A stretch of DNA of 64,000 nucleotides from contig NZ_SDPQ02000002.1 in the NCBI RefSeq assembly GCF_004134905.2, forward strand, positions 1,225,451 to 1,289,450. Direction: 5' to 3'. Position 1 is the stretch's first letter; the number at the start of each line of letters is the position of its first letter. The position numbers were made by a program, and so were the translations under genes. The DNA is from Aeromicrobium ginsengisoli. GTDB taxonomy: Bacteria; Actinomycetota; Actinomycetes; Propionibacteriales; Nocardioidaceae. Shown in pieces: positions 52,017 through 60,067 of the stretch. A model generated the notes under the pieces. The model was not told the DNA's origin. It did no database searches and saw nothing but the letters and a program-made list of their open reading frames with translations.

Positions 52017-53060
52017 GTGACCGCGACCTTGACCGACAGTCCCTTCCTGCAGGCAGCCCGTCGCGACCGCCCCGCCCACACGCCGGTGTGGTTCATGCGC
52101 CAGGCCGGTCGCGCGCTGCCCGAATACCTCGCCATCCGCGAGGGCGTCCCCATGCTCGAGTCGTGCTTCCGCACCGACATGGTCGTCGAGATCACGATGC
52201 AGCCCGTACGTCGCTACGGCGTCGACGCCGCGGTCTTCTTCTCCGACATCGTGGTGCCGCTCAAGGCGATCGGCGTCGACCTCGACATCGTCCCCGGCAC
52301 AGGACCAGTCGTCGCGGAGCCGATCCGCACGCTCGCCCAGCTCGACCAGCTCCGCGACCTCGAGCCCGACGACGTCACCCCGATCACCGACGCTGTCACG
52401 GCGCTCGTCGGCGAGCTCGGGGCCACGCCGCTGATCGGGTTCGCCGGTGCGCCGTTCACGCTCGCGTCCTACCTCGTCGAGGGCGGTCCGTCGCGCGATC
52501 ACCGGCTGACCAAGCAGCTGATGTACTCCGACCCCGACCTGTGGCACGCCCTGCTGGGTCGCATCGCGGCGATCGCGGGGCAGTTCCTGCGCCTGCAGGT
52601 GCAGGCCGGTGCCTCGGCGGTCCAGGTGTTCGACTCGTGGGCCGGTGCACTGTCACTCGCCGACTACGAGACGTACGCGAAGCCGCACTCGGCCGCGGTG
52701 CTCGCGTCGGTGGCCGACCTCGACGTCCCGCGCATCCACTTCGGCGTCGGCACGGGCGAGCTGCTGCACGCGATGGGCGATGCCGGCGCTGACGTCGTCG
52801 GTGTCGACTGGCGGGTCCCGCTCGACGAGGCTGCACGCCGCATCGGTCCGGGCAAGGCGGTGCAGGGCAATCTCGACCCGGCCGCGGTGTTCGCGCCGAC
52901 CGAGTTCCTGCACGCTCGCGCGGCGGAGGTCATCGAGGCCGGACGCGCCGCGGAGGGCCACATCTTCAACCTCGGGCACGGCGTGACGCCGGCGATGGAC
53001 CCCGACGCACTGACACGGCTCGTGGAGTTCGTCCACGGCTACGAGCCGGTCGCCGGCTGA
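52017..53060 (+). CDS. hemE: Uroporphyrinogen decarboxylase
   Basis: A 347-residue TIM-barrel enzyme that removes four carboxyl groups from uroporphyrinogen III to give coproporphyrinogen III. Signatures: [20 protein letters not shown] (substrate-binding Arg region), [21 protein letters not shown] (catalytic Asp), [17 protein letters not shown] and [15 protein letters not shown]. The GTG start follows GACAAT at five bases. It heads the haem operon hemE-hemY-hemQ on this strand, with hemY starting one base after its stop. Full family length. Confidence 0.95.
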   Translation: MTATLTDSPFLQAARRDRPAHTPVWFMRQAGRALPEYLAIREGVPMLESCFRTDMVVEITMQPVRRYGVDAAVFFSDIVVPLKAIGVDLDIVPGTGPVVAEPIRTLAQLDQLRDLEPDDVTPITDAVTALVGELGATPLIGFAGAPFTLASYLVEGGPSRDHRLTKQLMYSDPDLWHALLGRIAAIAGQFLRLQVQAGASAVQVFDSWAGALSLADYETYAKPHSAAVLASVADLDVPRIHFGVGTGELLHAMGDAGADVVGVDWRVPLDEAARRIGPGKAVQGNLDPAAVFAPTEFLHARAAEVIEAGRAAEGHIFNLGHGVTPAMDPDALTRLVEFVHGYEPVAG

Positions 53061-53061
53061 G

Positions 53062-54390
53062 ATGCGCGTCGCAGTCGTCGGCGGTGGCATGTCCGGCCTC
53101 GCCGCCGCACACGAGCTGGTCGCGGGTGGCGCCGAGGCTGTCGTGCTCGAGGGCTCGGACCGGTTGGGCGGCAAGCTCAAGCTCGGCTCGGTCGGTGACG
53201 TGACGCTCGACCTCGGCGCCGAGTCGATGCTGGCCCGGCGGCCCGAGGCGCTCGACCTGGTGCACGAGGTCGGCCTTGACGAGCGCGTCGTCAACCCGCG
53301 CACGATCACGGCGTCGATCTGGACGCACGGAGCGCTCCGGGCGATGCCGCCGACGGTCATGGGCATCCCCGCAGATGTCGATGCCCTCGCCGCTTCGGGC
53401 ATCGCTGAGGTCGATCCGCACGTCCTGCCGGTGCCCGACGACGACGTGTCCGTCGCGTCGTTCGTCACCGAACGCCTCGGCCGCGACGTGTTCGACCGGC
53501 TCGTCGAGCCCTTGCTCGGCGGGGTCTACGCCGGGCACACGGATGCGCTCTCGTTGCGGGCGACGACGCCGCAGATTGCCGCGCTCGGCCCAGACCTGCT
53601 CGCCGGGGCCACCACAGCACGGGCCGCCGCCAACGCGACCGGCCCGGTCTTCGCCGGGCTCGTCGGGGGAGTCGGCCAGCTGCCGGCGGCGGTCGCCGCG
53701 ACGCCCGGCATCGACGTACGCCTCGACGCGACGGTGCGCGCCATCACGCGTACGTCCGAAGGGTGGCGGCTCTCGGTCGGGCCGACGACCGACGTCGAGC
53801 ACCTCGATGTCGACGCCGTCGTCGTCGCCGCGCCGGCACCCGCGGCCGCTCGCCTGATCGCCGAGGACGCGCCTGACGCCGCGTTCGCGCTCGCCGCGAT
53901 CGAGTACGCCAGCATGGCGATCGTGACCTACGTCTTCGACGAGCCACCGGCGTTCGACGGCTCGGGCTTCCTGGTCCCGCCGGTTGACCACACGTTCATC
54001 AAGGCCGCGACGGTGTCGTCCAACAAGTGGGGGTGGGTCGCTGACACGGGGCGCACGGTCATCCGCGCCTCGGTCGGACGGGCCGGCGAGGCGACGTTGC
54101 TGCAGCACGACGACGGTGACATCGCGGCTCGTGCGCTGGCCGACCTGCGCACCGCGTTCGGCCGCCTGCCCGAGCCGCTCGACCACGTCGTGCAGCGCTG
54201 GGGTGGCGGGCTGCCGCAGTACGACGTCGGGCACCTCGACCGTGTGGCCGTCGTCGAGCGCTCGATCGCCGCGGTGCCGGGCCTCGAGGTCTGCGGCGCG
54301 GCCTACAACGGCGTCGGCATCCCCGCCGTCATCGCGTCGGGCCGGGCGGCTGCGCGGCGCATCCTCGACGCTGGGACAATCGGAGCATGA
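53062..54390 (+). CDS. hemY: Protoporphyrinogen/coproporphyrinogen oxidase HemY (CgoX)
   Basis: A 442-residue FAD enzyme. It starts with the Rossmann motif [40 protein letters not shown]. The middle has [31 protein letters not shown], the phrase of HemY-type oxidases, and the C-terminal [26 protein letters not shown] is the second flavin motif. In actinobacteria it converts coproporphyrinogen III to coproporphyrin III. It is translated with hemE (one-base gap) and followed by hemQ through the repeat-encoded mini-ORF, which overlaps its stop by four bases (ATGA). Confidence 0.93.
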   Translation: MRVAVVGGGMSGLAAAHELVAGGAEAVVLEGSDRLGGKLKLGSVGDVTLDLGAESMLARRPEALDLVHEVGLDERVVNPRTITASIWTHGALRAMPPTVMGIPADVDALAASGIAEVDPHVLPVPDDDVSVASFVTERLGRDVFDRLVEPLLGGVYAGHTDALSLRATTPQIAALGPDLLAGATTARAAANATGPVFAGLVGGVGQLPAAVAATPGIDVRLDATVRAITRTSEGWRLSVGPTTDVEHLDVDAVVVAAPAPAAARLIAEDAPDAAFALAAIEYASMAIVTYVFDEPPAFDGSGFLVPPVDHTFIKAATVSSNKWGWVADTGRTVIRASVGRAGEATLLQHDDGDIAARALADLRTAFGRLPEPLDHVVQRWGGGLPQYDVGHLDRVAVVERSIAAVPGLEVCGAAYNGVGIPAVIASGRAAARRILDAGTIGA

Positions 54391-54473
54391 GCGAGCGCAG
54401 CGAGCGAATCATCAAGACAGGGTTCATGCCGGCGTCTCCGTATCGTGGGCTTCCTTCGGGGGCGACGGCATGA
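54387..54473 (+). CDS. 28-residue PYRG mini-protein (repeat-encoded), copy 1
   Basis: An 87-base ORF that bridges hemY and hemQ. Its ATG overlaps the hemY stop (ATGA) and its TGA overlaps the hemQ start (ATGA), so hemY, this ORF and hemQ form an unbroken chain of overlapping frames. The peptide contains [15 protein letters not shown]; copy 2 at 41234-41320 has the same MPASPYRG. Copies 1 and 2 are similar over the whole length and copy 3 over most of it. The hemQ ribosome-binding site GGGGGCGACGG lies inside the element. It is either a conserved coupling peptide or a start-codon-targeted repeat. Confidence 0.6.
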   Translation: MSERSERIIKTGFMPASPYRGLPSGATA

Positions 54474-55180
54474 CCGAGCGCGTGGAGAACAAGGGCAAGC
54501 TGGCCAAGGAGATCAACGACACGATCCGCTACACGATGTGGTCGGTGTTCCGTCTCGAGCGACCCCTCGGTGATGCTCCGCGTGCCGCGTTCGCCGCCGA
54601 GGTCGACGAGCTGATCGGCAAGCTCGCCGCCGATGACGTCGTGGTCCGCGGCACGTACGACGTCAGTGGCCTGCGGGCCGACGCCGACCTGATGATCTGG
54701 TGGCACGCGCCGACCAGTGACGCGCTGCAGGTGGCCTACAACGCGTTCCGGCGCACGGAGCTCGGCTCCCACATGGCGCCGGTCTGGTCGCAGCTCGCGC
54801 TGCACCGGCCTGCCGAGTTCAACCGCTCGCACATCCCGGCCTTCATGGCCGAGGAGGAGACGCACCCCTACGTCTGCGTCTATCCGTTCGTACGGTCGTA
54901 CGAGTGGTACCTCCTGCCTGAGGAGGAGCGCCGCGACATGCTGCGCGAGCACGGCATGCAGGCCCGCGACTACCCCGACGTACGCGCCAACACCGTGGCG
55001 TCGTTCGCCCTCGGCGACTACGAGTGGATCCTCGCGTTCGAGGCCGACGAGCTGCACCGCATCGTCGACCTCATGCGCGAGCTGCGAGCCAGCCGCGCCC
55101 GCCGGCACGTACGCGAGGAAGTCCCGTTCTACACCGGCCGCGCGCACACGGTCAGCGAGCTCACCGAGCTCTGGCCCTAG
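54470..55180 (+). CDS. hemQ: Coproheme decarboxylase HemQ (ChdC)
   Basis: A 236-residue chlorite-dismutase-fold protein that makes haem b from coprohaem by two oxidative decarboxylations, the last step of the coproporphyrin route of Gram-positive bacteria. Signatures: [110 protein letters not shown]. The Tyr and Arg/Lys residues around [12 protein letters not shown] are those of HemQ. It is downstream of hemE and hemY, fitting the route. Its start lies in the repeated mini-ORF element. Confidence 0.93.
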   Translation: MTERVENKGKLAKEINDTIRYTMWSVFRLERPLGDAPRAAFAAEVDELIGKLAADDVVVRGTYDVSGLRADADLMIWWHAPTSDALQVAYNAFRRTELGSHMAPVWSQLALHRPAEFNRSHIPAFMAEEETHPYVCVYPFVRSYEWYLLPEEERRDMLREHGMQARDYPDVRANTVASFALGDYEWILAFEADELHRIVDLMRELRASRARRHVREEVPFYTGRAHTVSELTELWP

Positions 55181-55208
55181 CCACGGGGACGCGCACTCCA
55201 GCGGAGGC

Positions 55209-55616
55209 TCAGGCGTCGGGCTCGAGCTGAAGCGCGACGCCGTTGATGCAGAATCGCTGGTCCGTGGGCGTCGGGAAGCCTTCGCCCTCGAACACGTGGC
55301 CGAGGTGCGAGCCGCAACGTGAGCAGCGGACCTCGGTGCGTACGCCGCCGAAGACCGAGCGGTCCTCGATGTACTGGACGCGGTCCTCGGCCAGTGGCGC
55401 ATAGAACGCCGGCCATCCGCAGTGTGCGTCGAACTTGGTCTCGCTGCGGAACAGCTCGGCGCCGCAGGCGCGGCACGCATAGACCCCGACCGTGGGGTCG
55501 GTCTCATAGGACGAGCTGAACGGCCGCTCGGTGCCCTGCTTGCGCAAGACCTGGTACTCCTCGGGGCTGAGCTCGGCCTTCCACTCTTCCTCGGTCTTCT
55601 CCACGTCGTACGTCAT
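55209..55616 (-). CDS. msrB: Peptide methionine-R-sulfoxide reductase
   Basis: A 135-residue MsrB. The catalytic Cys is in DQRFCINGVALQL near the C-terminus. The zinc site is two CxxC pairs (ACRACGAEL and RCSRCGSHL), and the substrate loop contains FDAHCGWPAFYAPL. It reduces methionine-R-sulfoxide in proteins, using thioredoxin, which is encoded elsewhere in this window. TAGGCT lies exactly six bases before the ATG, so the message is leaderless. It converges with hemQ by 28 bases. Normal length for the family. Confidence 0.95.
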   Translation of the reverse strand: MTYDVEKTEEEWKAELSPEEYQVLRKQGTERPFSSSYETDPTVGVYACRACGAELFRSETKFDAHCGWPAFYAPLAEDRVQYIEDRSVFGGVRTEVRCSRCGSHLGHVFEGEGFPTPTDQRFCINGVALQLEPDA

Positions 55617-55643
55617 GCGTTCAGCCTACGACGTGGGGCGCAC

Positions 55644-56135
55644 TCAGCGCTGGGCGTCGAAGGGGACGTGCTCGAGGAGGTGGACGCTCGGGACGTCGAG
55701 CTTGCGCTGCGCCCGTGCGGTCCAGTCGATCCGCAGGAACTCCTGCACGATGTGCGGCTCGGTGAGGATGATGGCCTCCGACGAGCCGGTGTCCTTGACG
55801 AGCTGGACGAGCGCGTCGATCGGGTCGTCCTCGGTCAGCAGCGCGGAGACCTGCTGGCCGCGCTCGGTGAGCAGAGCGGCGCTGGCGTCGAGCTCGGACT
55901 GCCCGGCCTTGACGATCTCCTCCTGCACGTCCTCGATCGCGTCGGCCTCGCCGATCGGCACGATCTGCCCCGAGCCGAGGGCGCTCATCGATGAGGTCAG
56001 GATCGCGTTCGAGCTCTCGACCGGCAGCAGGAGGTGGTAGCGGACGGTGTCGTCGAGCCCTTCGTGGAGGGCGATGATCTGGTCGGCATCGAGCGCGTTG
56101 AGCTGGCGCTCGATGAGCAGAGCAACGTCATACAT
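55644..56135 (-). CDS. Conserved hypothetical protein, nucleotide-hydrolase/universal-stress-like
   Basis: A 163-residue soluble acidic protein. MYDVALLIERQLNALDADQIIALHEGLDDTVRYHLLLPVESS, followed by EDVQEEIVKAGQSELDASAALLTERGQQVSALLTEDDPIDALVQLVKDTGSSEAIILTEPHIVQEFLRIDWTARAQRKL, has an alternating strand/helix pattern like the universal stress or adenine nucleotide alpha-hydrolase fold. The usual GxxG nucleotide loop is not obvious. It is divergent from the polyphosphate kinase gene by 86 bases. An actinobacterial family of unknown role; the fold assignment is a guess from pattern. Confidence 0.65.
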   Translation of the reverse strand: MYDVALLIERQLNALDADQIIALHEGLDDTVRYHLLLPVESSNAILTSSMSALGSGQIVPIGEADAIEDVQEEIVKAGQSELDASAALLTERGQQVSALLTEDDPIDALVQLVKDTGSSEAIILTEPHIVQEFLRIDWTARAQRKLDVPSVHLLEHVPFDAQR

Positions 56136-56221
56136 GTGTCGTGATCCCTTCGTCGCCTTCACCTTACGGTGGGGCGTCCCGCACGCCCGCGACTGGATCC
56201 ATGTTCGGGCATACTTCCGCC

Positions 56222-57061
56222 ATGGCCAAGACCTTGGATGAGCTGCTCACGGTGACCGCGCCGGTGGACCTCCCGTCGTACGACTCGCGCGCGACGACGG
56301 GGTTCGACGGCAAGAAGGCGGACGCCGAGAAGCAGCTGACCCAGCTGGGCGAGGAGCTCAGCAACCTGCAGGAGAAGCTGTTCGCCGGTGGCCGGTCCGG
56401 CGCGAGCCCGACGCGCGTGCTCGTCGTGCTGCAGGGGATGGACACGTCCGGCAAGGGCGGCATCATCCGTCACGTCGCCGGACTCGTCGACCCTCAGGGA
56501 CTCGCGATCACGTCGTTCAAGAAGCCGACCCCCGAAGAGCTCGAGCACGACTTCCTCTGGCGCGTCGAGAGCCGGCTGCCGCAGCCGGGCGAGATCGGCG
56601 TCTTCGACCGCTCGCACTACGAGGACGTCCTGATCGGACGCGTGCGCCAGCTGGCGACGCCCGCGGAGATCGAGCGGCGCTACGGCGCGATCAACGACTT
56701 CGAGAAGGCGTTCACCGACTCCGGCGGGATCCTCGTCAAGTGCTTCCTGCACATCACCAAGGACGACCAGAAGGAGCGGCTCGCCGCCCGGCTCGACGAC
56801 CCGACGAAGCACTGGAAGTTCAACCCCGGCGACCTCGACGAGCGGATGCTGTGGGACGACTACCAGCGCGCGTACGCCTTGGCGCTCGAGCGGTGCTCGA
56901 CCGACCACGCGCCGTGGCACCTCGTGCCGAGCGGTCGCAAGTGGTACCGCAACTGGGCCGTCGCGACCCTGCTGCTGGAGCAGCTGCGCGCCCTCGACCT
57001 CAGCTGGCCGCAGGCCGACTATGACGTCGAAGCCGAGAAGACCCGGCTCGCAGGGATGTGA
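56222..57061 (+). CDS. ppk2: Polyphosphate kinase 2 family protein
   Basis: A 279-residue P-loop kinase of the PPK2 superfamily. Walker A is VLQGMDTSGKGGIIRHV, Walker B is IGVFDRSHYEDVLIGRV, and the lid has TKDDQKERLAARLDDPTKHWKFNPGDLDER, followed by WKFN-type and KWYRNWAVATLLLEQL phrases. Single-domain members use polyphosphate to phosphorylate AMP, ADP or GDP; which one is not settled by sequence. CATACT lies exactly six bases before the ATG, so it should be leaderless. A perfect palindrome follows the stop by five bases and probably acts as terminator. Confidence 0.92.
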   Translation: MAKTLDELLTVTAPVDLPSYDSRATTGFDGKKADAEKQLTQLGEELSNLQEKLFAGGRSGASPTRVLVVLQGMDTSGKGGIIRHVAGLVDPQGLAITSFKKPTPEELEHDFLWRVESRLPQPGEIGVFDRSHYEDVLIGRVRQLATPAEIERRYGAINDFEKAFTDSGGILVKCFLHITKDDQKERLAARLDDPTKHWKFNPGDLDERMLWDDYQRAYALALERCSTDHAPWHLVPSGRKWYRNWAVATLLLEQLRALDLSWPQADYDVEAEKTRLAGM

Positions 57062-57066
57062 CGGTC

Positions 57067-57112
57067 GTTCCTTGAGCTTGGCGAAAGGATCCTTTCGCCA
57101 AGCTCAAGGAAC
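57067..57112. repeat. Perfect 46-bp palindrome, likely bidirectional terminator
   Basis: A 23-base arm (57067-57089) and its exact complement (57090-57112) with no spacer. The core is CCTTGAGCTTGGCGAAAGG. It belongs to the palindromic repeat family seen at 5154, 10146 and 29103. It lies five bases after the PPK2 stop and six bases before the end of the opposing chelatase gene, so it could end both transcripts. Confidence 0.85.
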
Positions 57113-57117
57113 GGGAC

Positions 57118-57876
57118 TCAGGCGAACAGGGCCTCGAACGGGACCAGGTCGACGGCACCGACGGCGTAGCGGGCCAGGATGACCCGGGCCACCTCGACAT
57201 CGACGCCCAGCGGCTCGGCCACGGCAACGGCTCCTGCTTCGTACGCCAGCTCGGCCACACGGTCGGGCAGGACACCCGGTGCGAGGAAGAGCTGACCGAC
57301 GGCGATGTGGCGGCGTCCGTCGGCGCGATGCGTACGCACGGCCTCACCCGCAGCGGGCGGGACCGCCGAGGCGAACGCCGCGATCGTCGGCAGCTTGTGG
57401 TGTGCACCCCACGCGCGGGCTGCGCGCGAGATCGCCGCGTTGGCAATCGGGTCGGACGAGCCGGCGCCGGCTAGGACGAGCGCGTCGAGCTCACGGACCC
57501 GGTTCTTCGACAGCGCCTCACGGAGTCGCTTGTCGAGCACGTGGAAGAACGCGTTCTCGATGCCGAGGACCTTGGTCGCCTCGATCTTGATGCCGTCGTG
57601 GCGTGCCAGGGCGCCCTTGATGACCTGCGGCACGTCGACGTTGGCGTGGAACGCTTCGGTCAGCAGCAGCGGGACGACGACGATCTCCTGGAAGCCCTCA
57701 GCCACGAGCTGGTCGACGACACGGTCGAAGTCGGGCTCGGCGAGGTCGAGGAACGCAGGCTCCACCCGGAGGTCGGGACGCATGCATGCGACCAACTCCG
57801 TAAGGGCTGTGATGGTCTCGGCAGAACGCGGGTCGCGGCTGCCGTGCGCAAGAGCAATGAGTGCTGGTGCGGTCAT
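57118..57876 (-). CDS. Sirohydrochlorin chelatase-like protein (CbiX/SirB family)
   Basis: A 252-residue protein with two CbiX-type halves. It starts with the family phrase PALIALAHGSRDPRSAETITALTELV (catalytic His of LAHGSRD), continues EPAFLDLAEPDFDRVVDQLVAEGFQEIVVVPLLLTEAFHANVDVPQVI with the second metal His (AFHANVDVP), and a second half LVLAGAGSSDPIANA. It inserts ferrous iron (or cobalt) into sirohydrochlorin to make sirohaem, the cofactor of the adjacent sulfite reductase. AGGAGG seven bases before the ATG; start and upstream stop overlap by four bases. Confidence 0.9.
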   Translation of the reverse strand: MTAPALIALAHGSRDPRSAETITALTELVACMRPDLRVEPAFLDLAEPDFDRVVDQLVAEGFQEIVVVPLLLTEAFHANVDVPQVIKGALARHDGIKIEATKVLGIENAFFHVLDKRLREALSKNRVRELDALVLAGAGSSDPIANAAISRAARAWGAHHKLPTIAAFASAVPPAAGEAVRTHRADGRRHIAVGQLFLAPGVLPDRVAELAYEAGAVAVAEPLGVDVEVARVILARYAVGAVDLVPFEALFA

Positions 57877-58073
57877 GATGCATCCTCCTTTCGAGATGGT
57901 GCTGTCGGTGATTCGTGGGTGGTCAGGTTGCTGGGGGAGAGCTGGCCGATGAAGCCGAGGCGGAACGCCCGCAGACACGATCGGCACTCCCACTCGCCGT
58001 GGGCGTCGCCGTGGGGACGCAGGTCCTCGTCGGCGCAGTAAGGGCAGTGGAACGGGACGGCGCGGGCGGTCAT
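57873..58073 (-). CDS. Small zinc-ribbon protein of the sulfite reductase operon
   Basis: A 66-residue protein with two Cys pairs, PFHCPYCADEDL and WECRSCLRAFRLGF, spaced about 17 residues apart, typical of a zinc ribbon. It lies between the sulfite reductase and chelatase genes with four-base overlaps at both ends (ATGA). Such small Cys4 proteins often accompany actinobacterial sulfite reductases, and the LRAFRL segment occurs in those. Function unknown; a role in iron-sulfur or sirohaem delivery, or regulation, is possible. Confidence 0.75.
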   Translation of the reverse strand: MTARAVPFHCPYCADEDLRPHGDAHGEWECRSCLRAFRLGFIGQLSPSNLTTHESPTAPSRKEDAS

Positions 58074-59755
58074 CGCAGCACCTCCTCGTCGGCGCGGGCG
58101 ACCCAGCGGGCGAAGGACTCGGCGTCCTCACGCTGCTCGAGATACGTACGCGATAGCTTCTCGATGTAGTCCGGGAGGTGATCGCCGATGACCTTGTGCG
58201 CGCGCAGCTTGCGGCCGAAGCCGGCCTCGAGCCCGAGCGCACCACCGAGGTGCACCTGGAAGCCCTCGACCTGGTTGCCGGCCTCGTCCATCACGAGCAT
58301 GCCCTTGAGGCCGATGTCGGCGGTCTGGATGCGGGCGCACGAGTTGGGGCAGCCGTTGACGTTGACCGTGATCGGCGTGTCGAGCTCGGGCACGCGCTGC
58401 TCGAGCTCGCCGATCAGGTCCTTGGCGCGGTCCTTGGTGTTGACGATCGCGAGCTTGCAGTACTCGATGCCGGTGCACGCCATCGTGTTGCGGCGCCACT
58501 GCGACGGCCGTGCGTTCAGGCCGATCTCGGCGAGCGCCGCTACGAGCGACTCGACCTTGTCCTCGTCGACGTCGAGCACCAGCAGCTTCTGCATCGGTGT
58601 CGTGCGGACGCGGTCGCTGCCGTGGGCCTCGACGATGTCGGCGACCTGGTGCAGCAGGGTCCCGGAGATGCGCCCGACGGTCGCGGCGGCGCCGACGAAG
58701 AACTTGCCGTCCTTCTGGCGGAACACGCCGACGTGGTCGGCCGGGGTCTCGGGTGCCTCCGGTGCGTCGAGATCGACGAGCGTACGCCCGAGGTACTCCG
58801 TCTCGAGCACCTCGCGGAACTTCTCGACGCCCCAGTCGGCGATGAGGAACTTCAGCCGAGCACGCGTGCGCAGACGGCGGTAGCCGTAGTCGCGGAAGAT
58901 GCTGGTGACGCCCTTCCAGACCTCGGGCACCTCGTCGAGCGGGACCCAGACGCCGAGTCGCTGGGCCAGCATGGGGTTGGTCGACAGCCCGCCGCCGACC
59001 CAGAGGTCGAAGCCCGGACCGTGCTCGGGGTGCACGGCGCCGGCGAACGCGATGTCGTTGATCTGCGGCACGACGTCGTGGCCGGGGTGCCCGCTGATCG
59101 CGGTCTTGAACTTGCGGGGGAGGTTGGAGAACTCCTTGTCCCCGATGAACTGGCTCTCGATCGCGTCGATCGCGGGCGTGCCGTCGATGATCTCGTCCTC
59201 GGAGACGCCGGCGACGGGGCTGCCGAGGATGACACGGGGGCAGTCGCCGCACGCTTCCTGCGTCGACAAGCCGACAGCCTCGAGGCGGTTCCAGATCGTG
59301 GGGACGTCGCGGATGTCGATCCAGTGGTACTGCACGTTCTGGCGGTCCGTGAGGTCCGCGGAGTCGCGGGCGTACTCGACCGACAGGTCGGCGACGGTGC
59401 GCAGCTGCTCGAGGTTGAGCTGGCCGCCGTCGATGCGTACGCGGAGCATGAAGTACTCGTCATCGAGCTCTTCGGGCTCGAGCGTCGCGGTCTTGCCGCC
59501 GTCGATGCCGGGCTTGCGCTGCGTGTAGAGGCCCCACCAACGGAACCGGCCCCGCATGTCGCCGGGATCGATCGACTCGAAGCCGCGGTGCGCGTAGATG
59601 TTCTCGATGCGGGCCCGGACGTTGAGCGGGTTGTCGTCCTTCTTGGACTGCTCGTTGGCGTTCAGCGGCTCGCGGTAGCCCAACGCCCACTGGCCCTCGC
59701 CGCGCTTGGGGCGCGGTCGACGGGCTGGTGTGTCGGTACCGGGTGCTGAAGCCAT
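58070..59755 (-). CDS. sir: Ferredoxin-dependent sulfite/nitrite reductase
   Basis: A 561-residue assimilatory reductase holding sirohaem and a [4Fe-4S] cluster. The cluster Cys are in NTMACTGIEYCKLA and VNVNGCPNSCARIQ (CxxxxxC and CxxxC). The first half has VRIDGGQLNLEQLRTVADLSVEYA, DLTDRQNVQYHWIDIRDVP and EACGDCPRVILGSP. It reduces sulfite to sulfide (or nitrite to ammonium) using ferredoxin. The start at 59755 excludes a short upstream extension; a repeated pattern of four-base overlaps links it to the zinc-ribbon and chelatase genes, and a leader-peptide ORF precedes it, both pointing to sulfur assimilation. Confidence 0.92.
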   Translation of the reverse strand: MASAPGTDTPARRPRPKRGEGQWALGYREPLNANEQSKKDDNPLNVRARIENIYAHRGFESIDPGDMRGRFRWWGLYTQRKPGIDGGKTATLEPEELDDEYFMLRVRIDGGQLNLEQLRTVADLSVEYARDSADLTDRQNVQYHWIDIRDVPTIWNRLEAVGLSTQEACGDCPRVILGSPVAGVSEDEIIDGTPAIDAIESQFIGDKEFSNLPRKFKTAISGHPGHDVVPQINDIAFAGAVHPEHGPGFDLWVGGGLSTNPMLAQRLGVWVPLDEVPEVWKGVTSIFRDYGYRRLRTRARLKFLIADWGVEKFREVLETEYLGRTLVDLDAPEAPETPADHVGVFRQKDGKFFVGAAATVGRISGTLLHQVADIVEAHGSDRVRTTPMQKLLVLDVDEDKVESLVAALAEIGLNARPSQWRRNTMACTGIEYCKLAIVNTKDRAKDLIGELEQRVPELDTPITVNVNGCPNSCARIQTADIGLKGMLVMDEAGNQVEGFQVHLGGALGLEAGFGRKLRAHKVIGDHLPDYIEKLSRTYLEQREDAESFARWVARADEEVLR

Positions 59756-59861
59756 GAACGTCCCTTGGAGGCAGGGCACACGGCGATCAGGACGCTTGCG
59801 TCACGATGATGGTCGCCGCACGCCTGGATTGATCGAAATCAGAGCAGAGGTCGCGCGTTGA

Positions 59862-59942
59862 TCAACGACACATCATGTTGCGGGCGCGACCGAGGTCGAC
59901 GTGAAGTCGTCCCACGAGCCAGAGGGTCTGCGCAGCAAGCAT
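59862..59942 (-). CDS. Putative leader peptide upstream of sulfite reductase (26 residues)
   Basis: An 81-base ORF on the minus strand, from ATG 59942 to TGA 59862, ends 106 bases upstream of sir. The peptide carries RLHVDLGRARN and ends MMCR-stop. Short actinobacterial leader peptides before sulfur-metabolism genes have the same R(R/L)HVDLxR...CR plan, with a Cys codon next to the stop. A ribosome short of cysteinyl-tRNA would pause there and change downstream structure or transcription. A 17-residue GTG start (59915) is an alternative. Assignment is by motif and position; no experimental support is visible here. Confidence 0.65.
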   Translation of the reverse strand: MLAAQTLWLVGRLHVDLGRARNMMCR

Positions 59943-59987
59943 GGAACCAGTGTGGCCGCGGGCCGCGCGCGGCGACAAGCACGGGTC

Positions 59988-60018
59988 TTAATATGTGGGA
60001 CGGCTATCCATATGTCGA
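59988..60018 (-). promoter_or_regulatory. Candidate promoter of the sulfite reductase operon
   Basis: On the minus strand TATTAA (59993-59988) is an AT-rich -10 in GC-rich DNA. TCGACA (60018-60013) is a possible -35 with a long 19-base spacer. A transcript starting near 59982 would include the leader peptide ORF. Spacing is not ideal. Confidence 0.4.
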
Positions 60019-60067
60019 GACAGCGCGCAGGAGCTGAGCGTGGAAGTGGCCTCGGTTGTGGGCTGGG

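Noticed and set aside
58178..59749. 523-codon plus-strand frame opposite sulfite reductase
   Set aside because: Mirror of the sulfite reductase codons; composition is the usual antisense pattern and no family phrase is seen.
59839..59982. 47-codon leaderless GTG frame containing HACCAD upstream of sulfite reductase
   Set aside because: Not listed as a gene because the overlapping HVDLGR leader fits known leaders better; kept only as an alternative in the finding.
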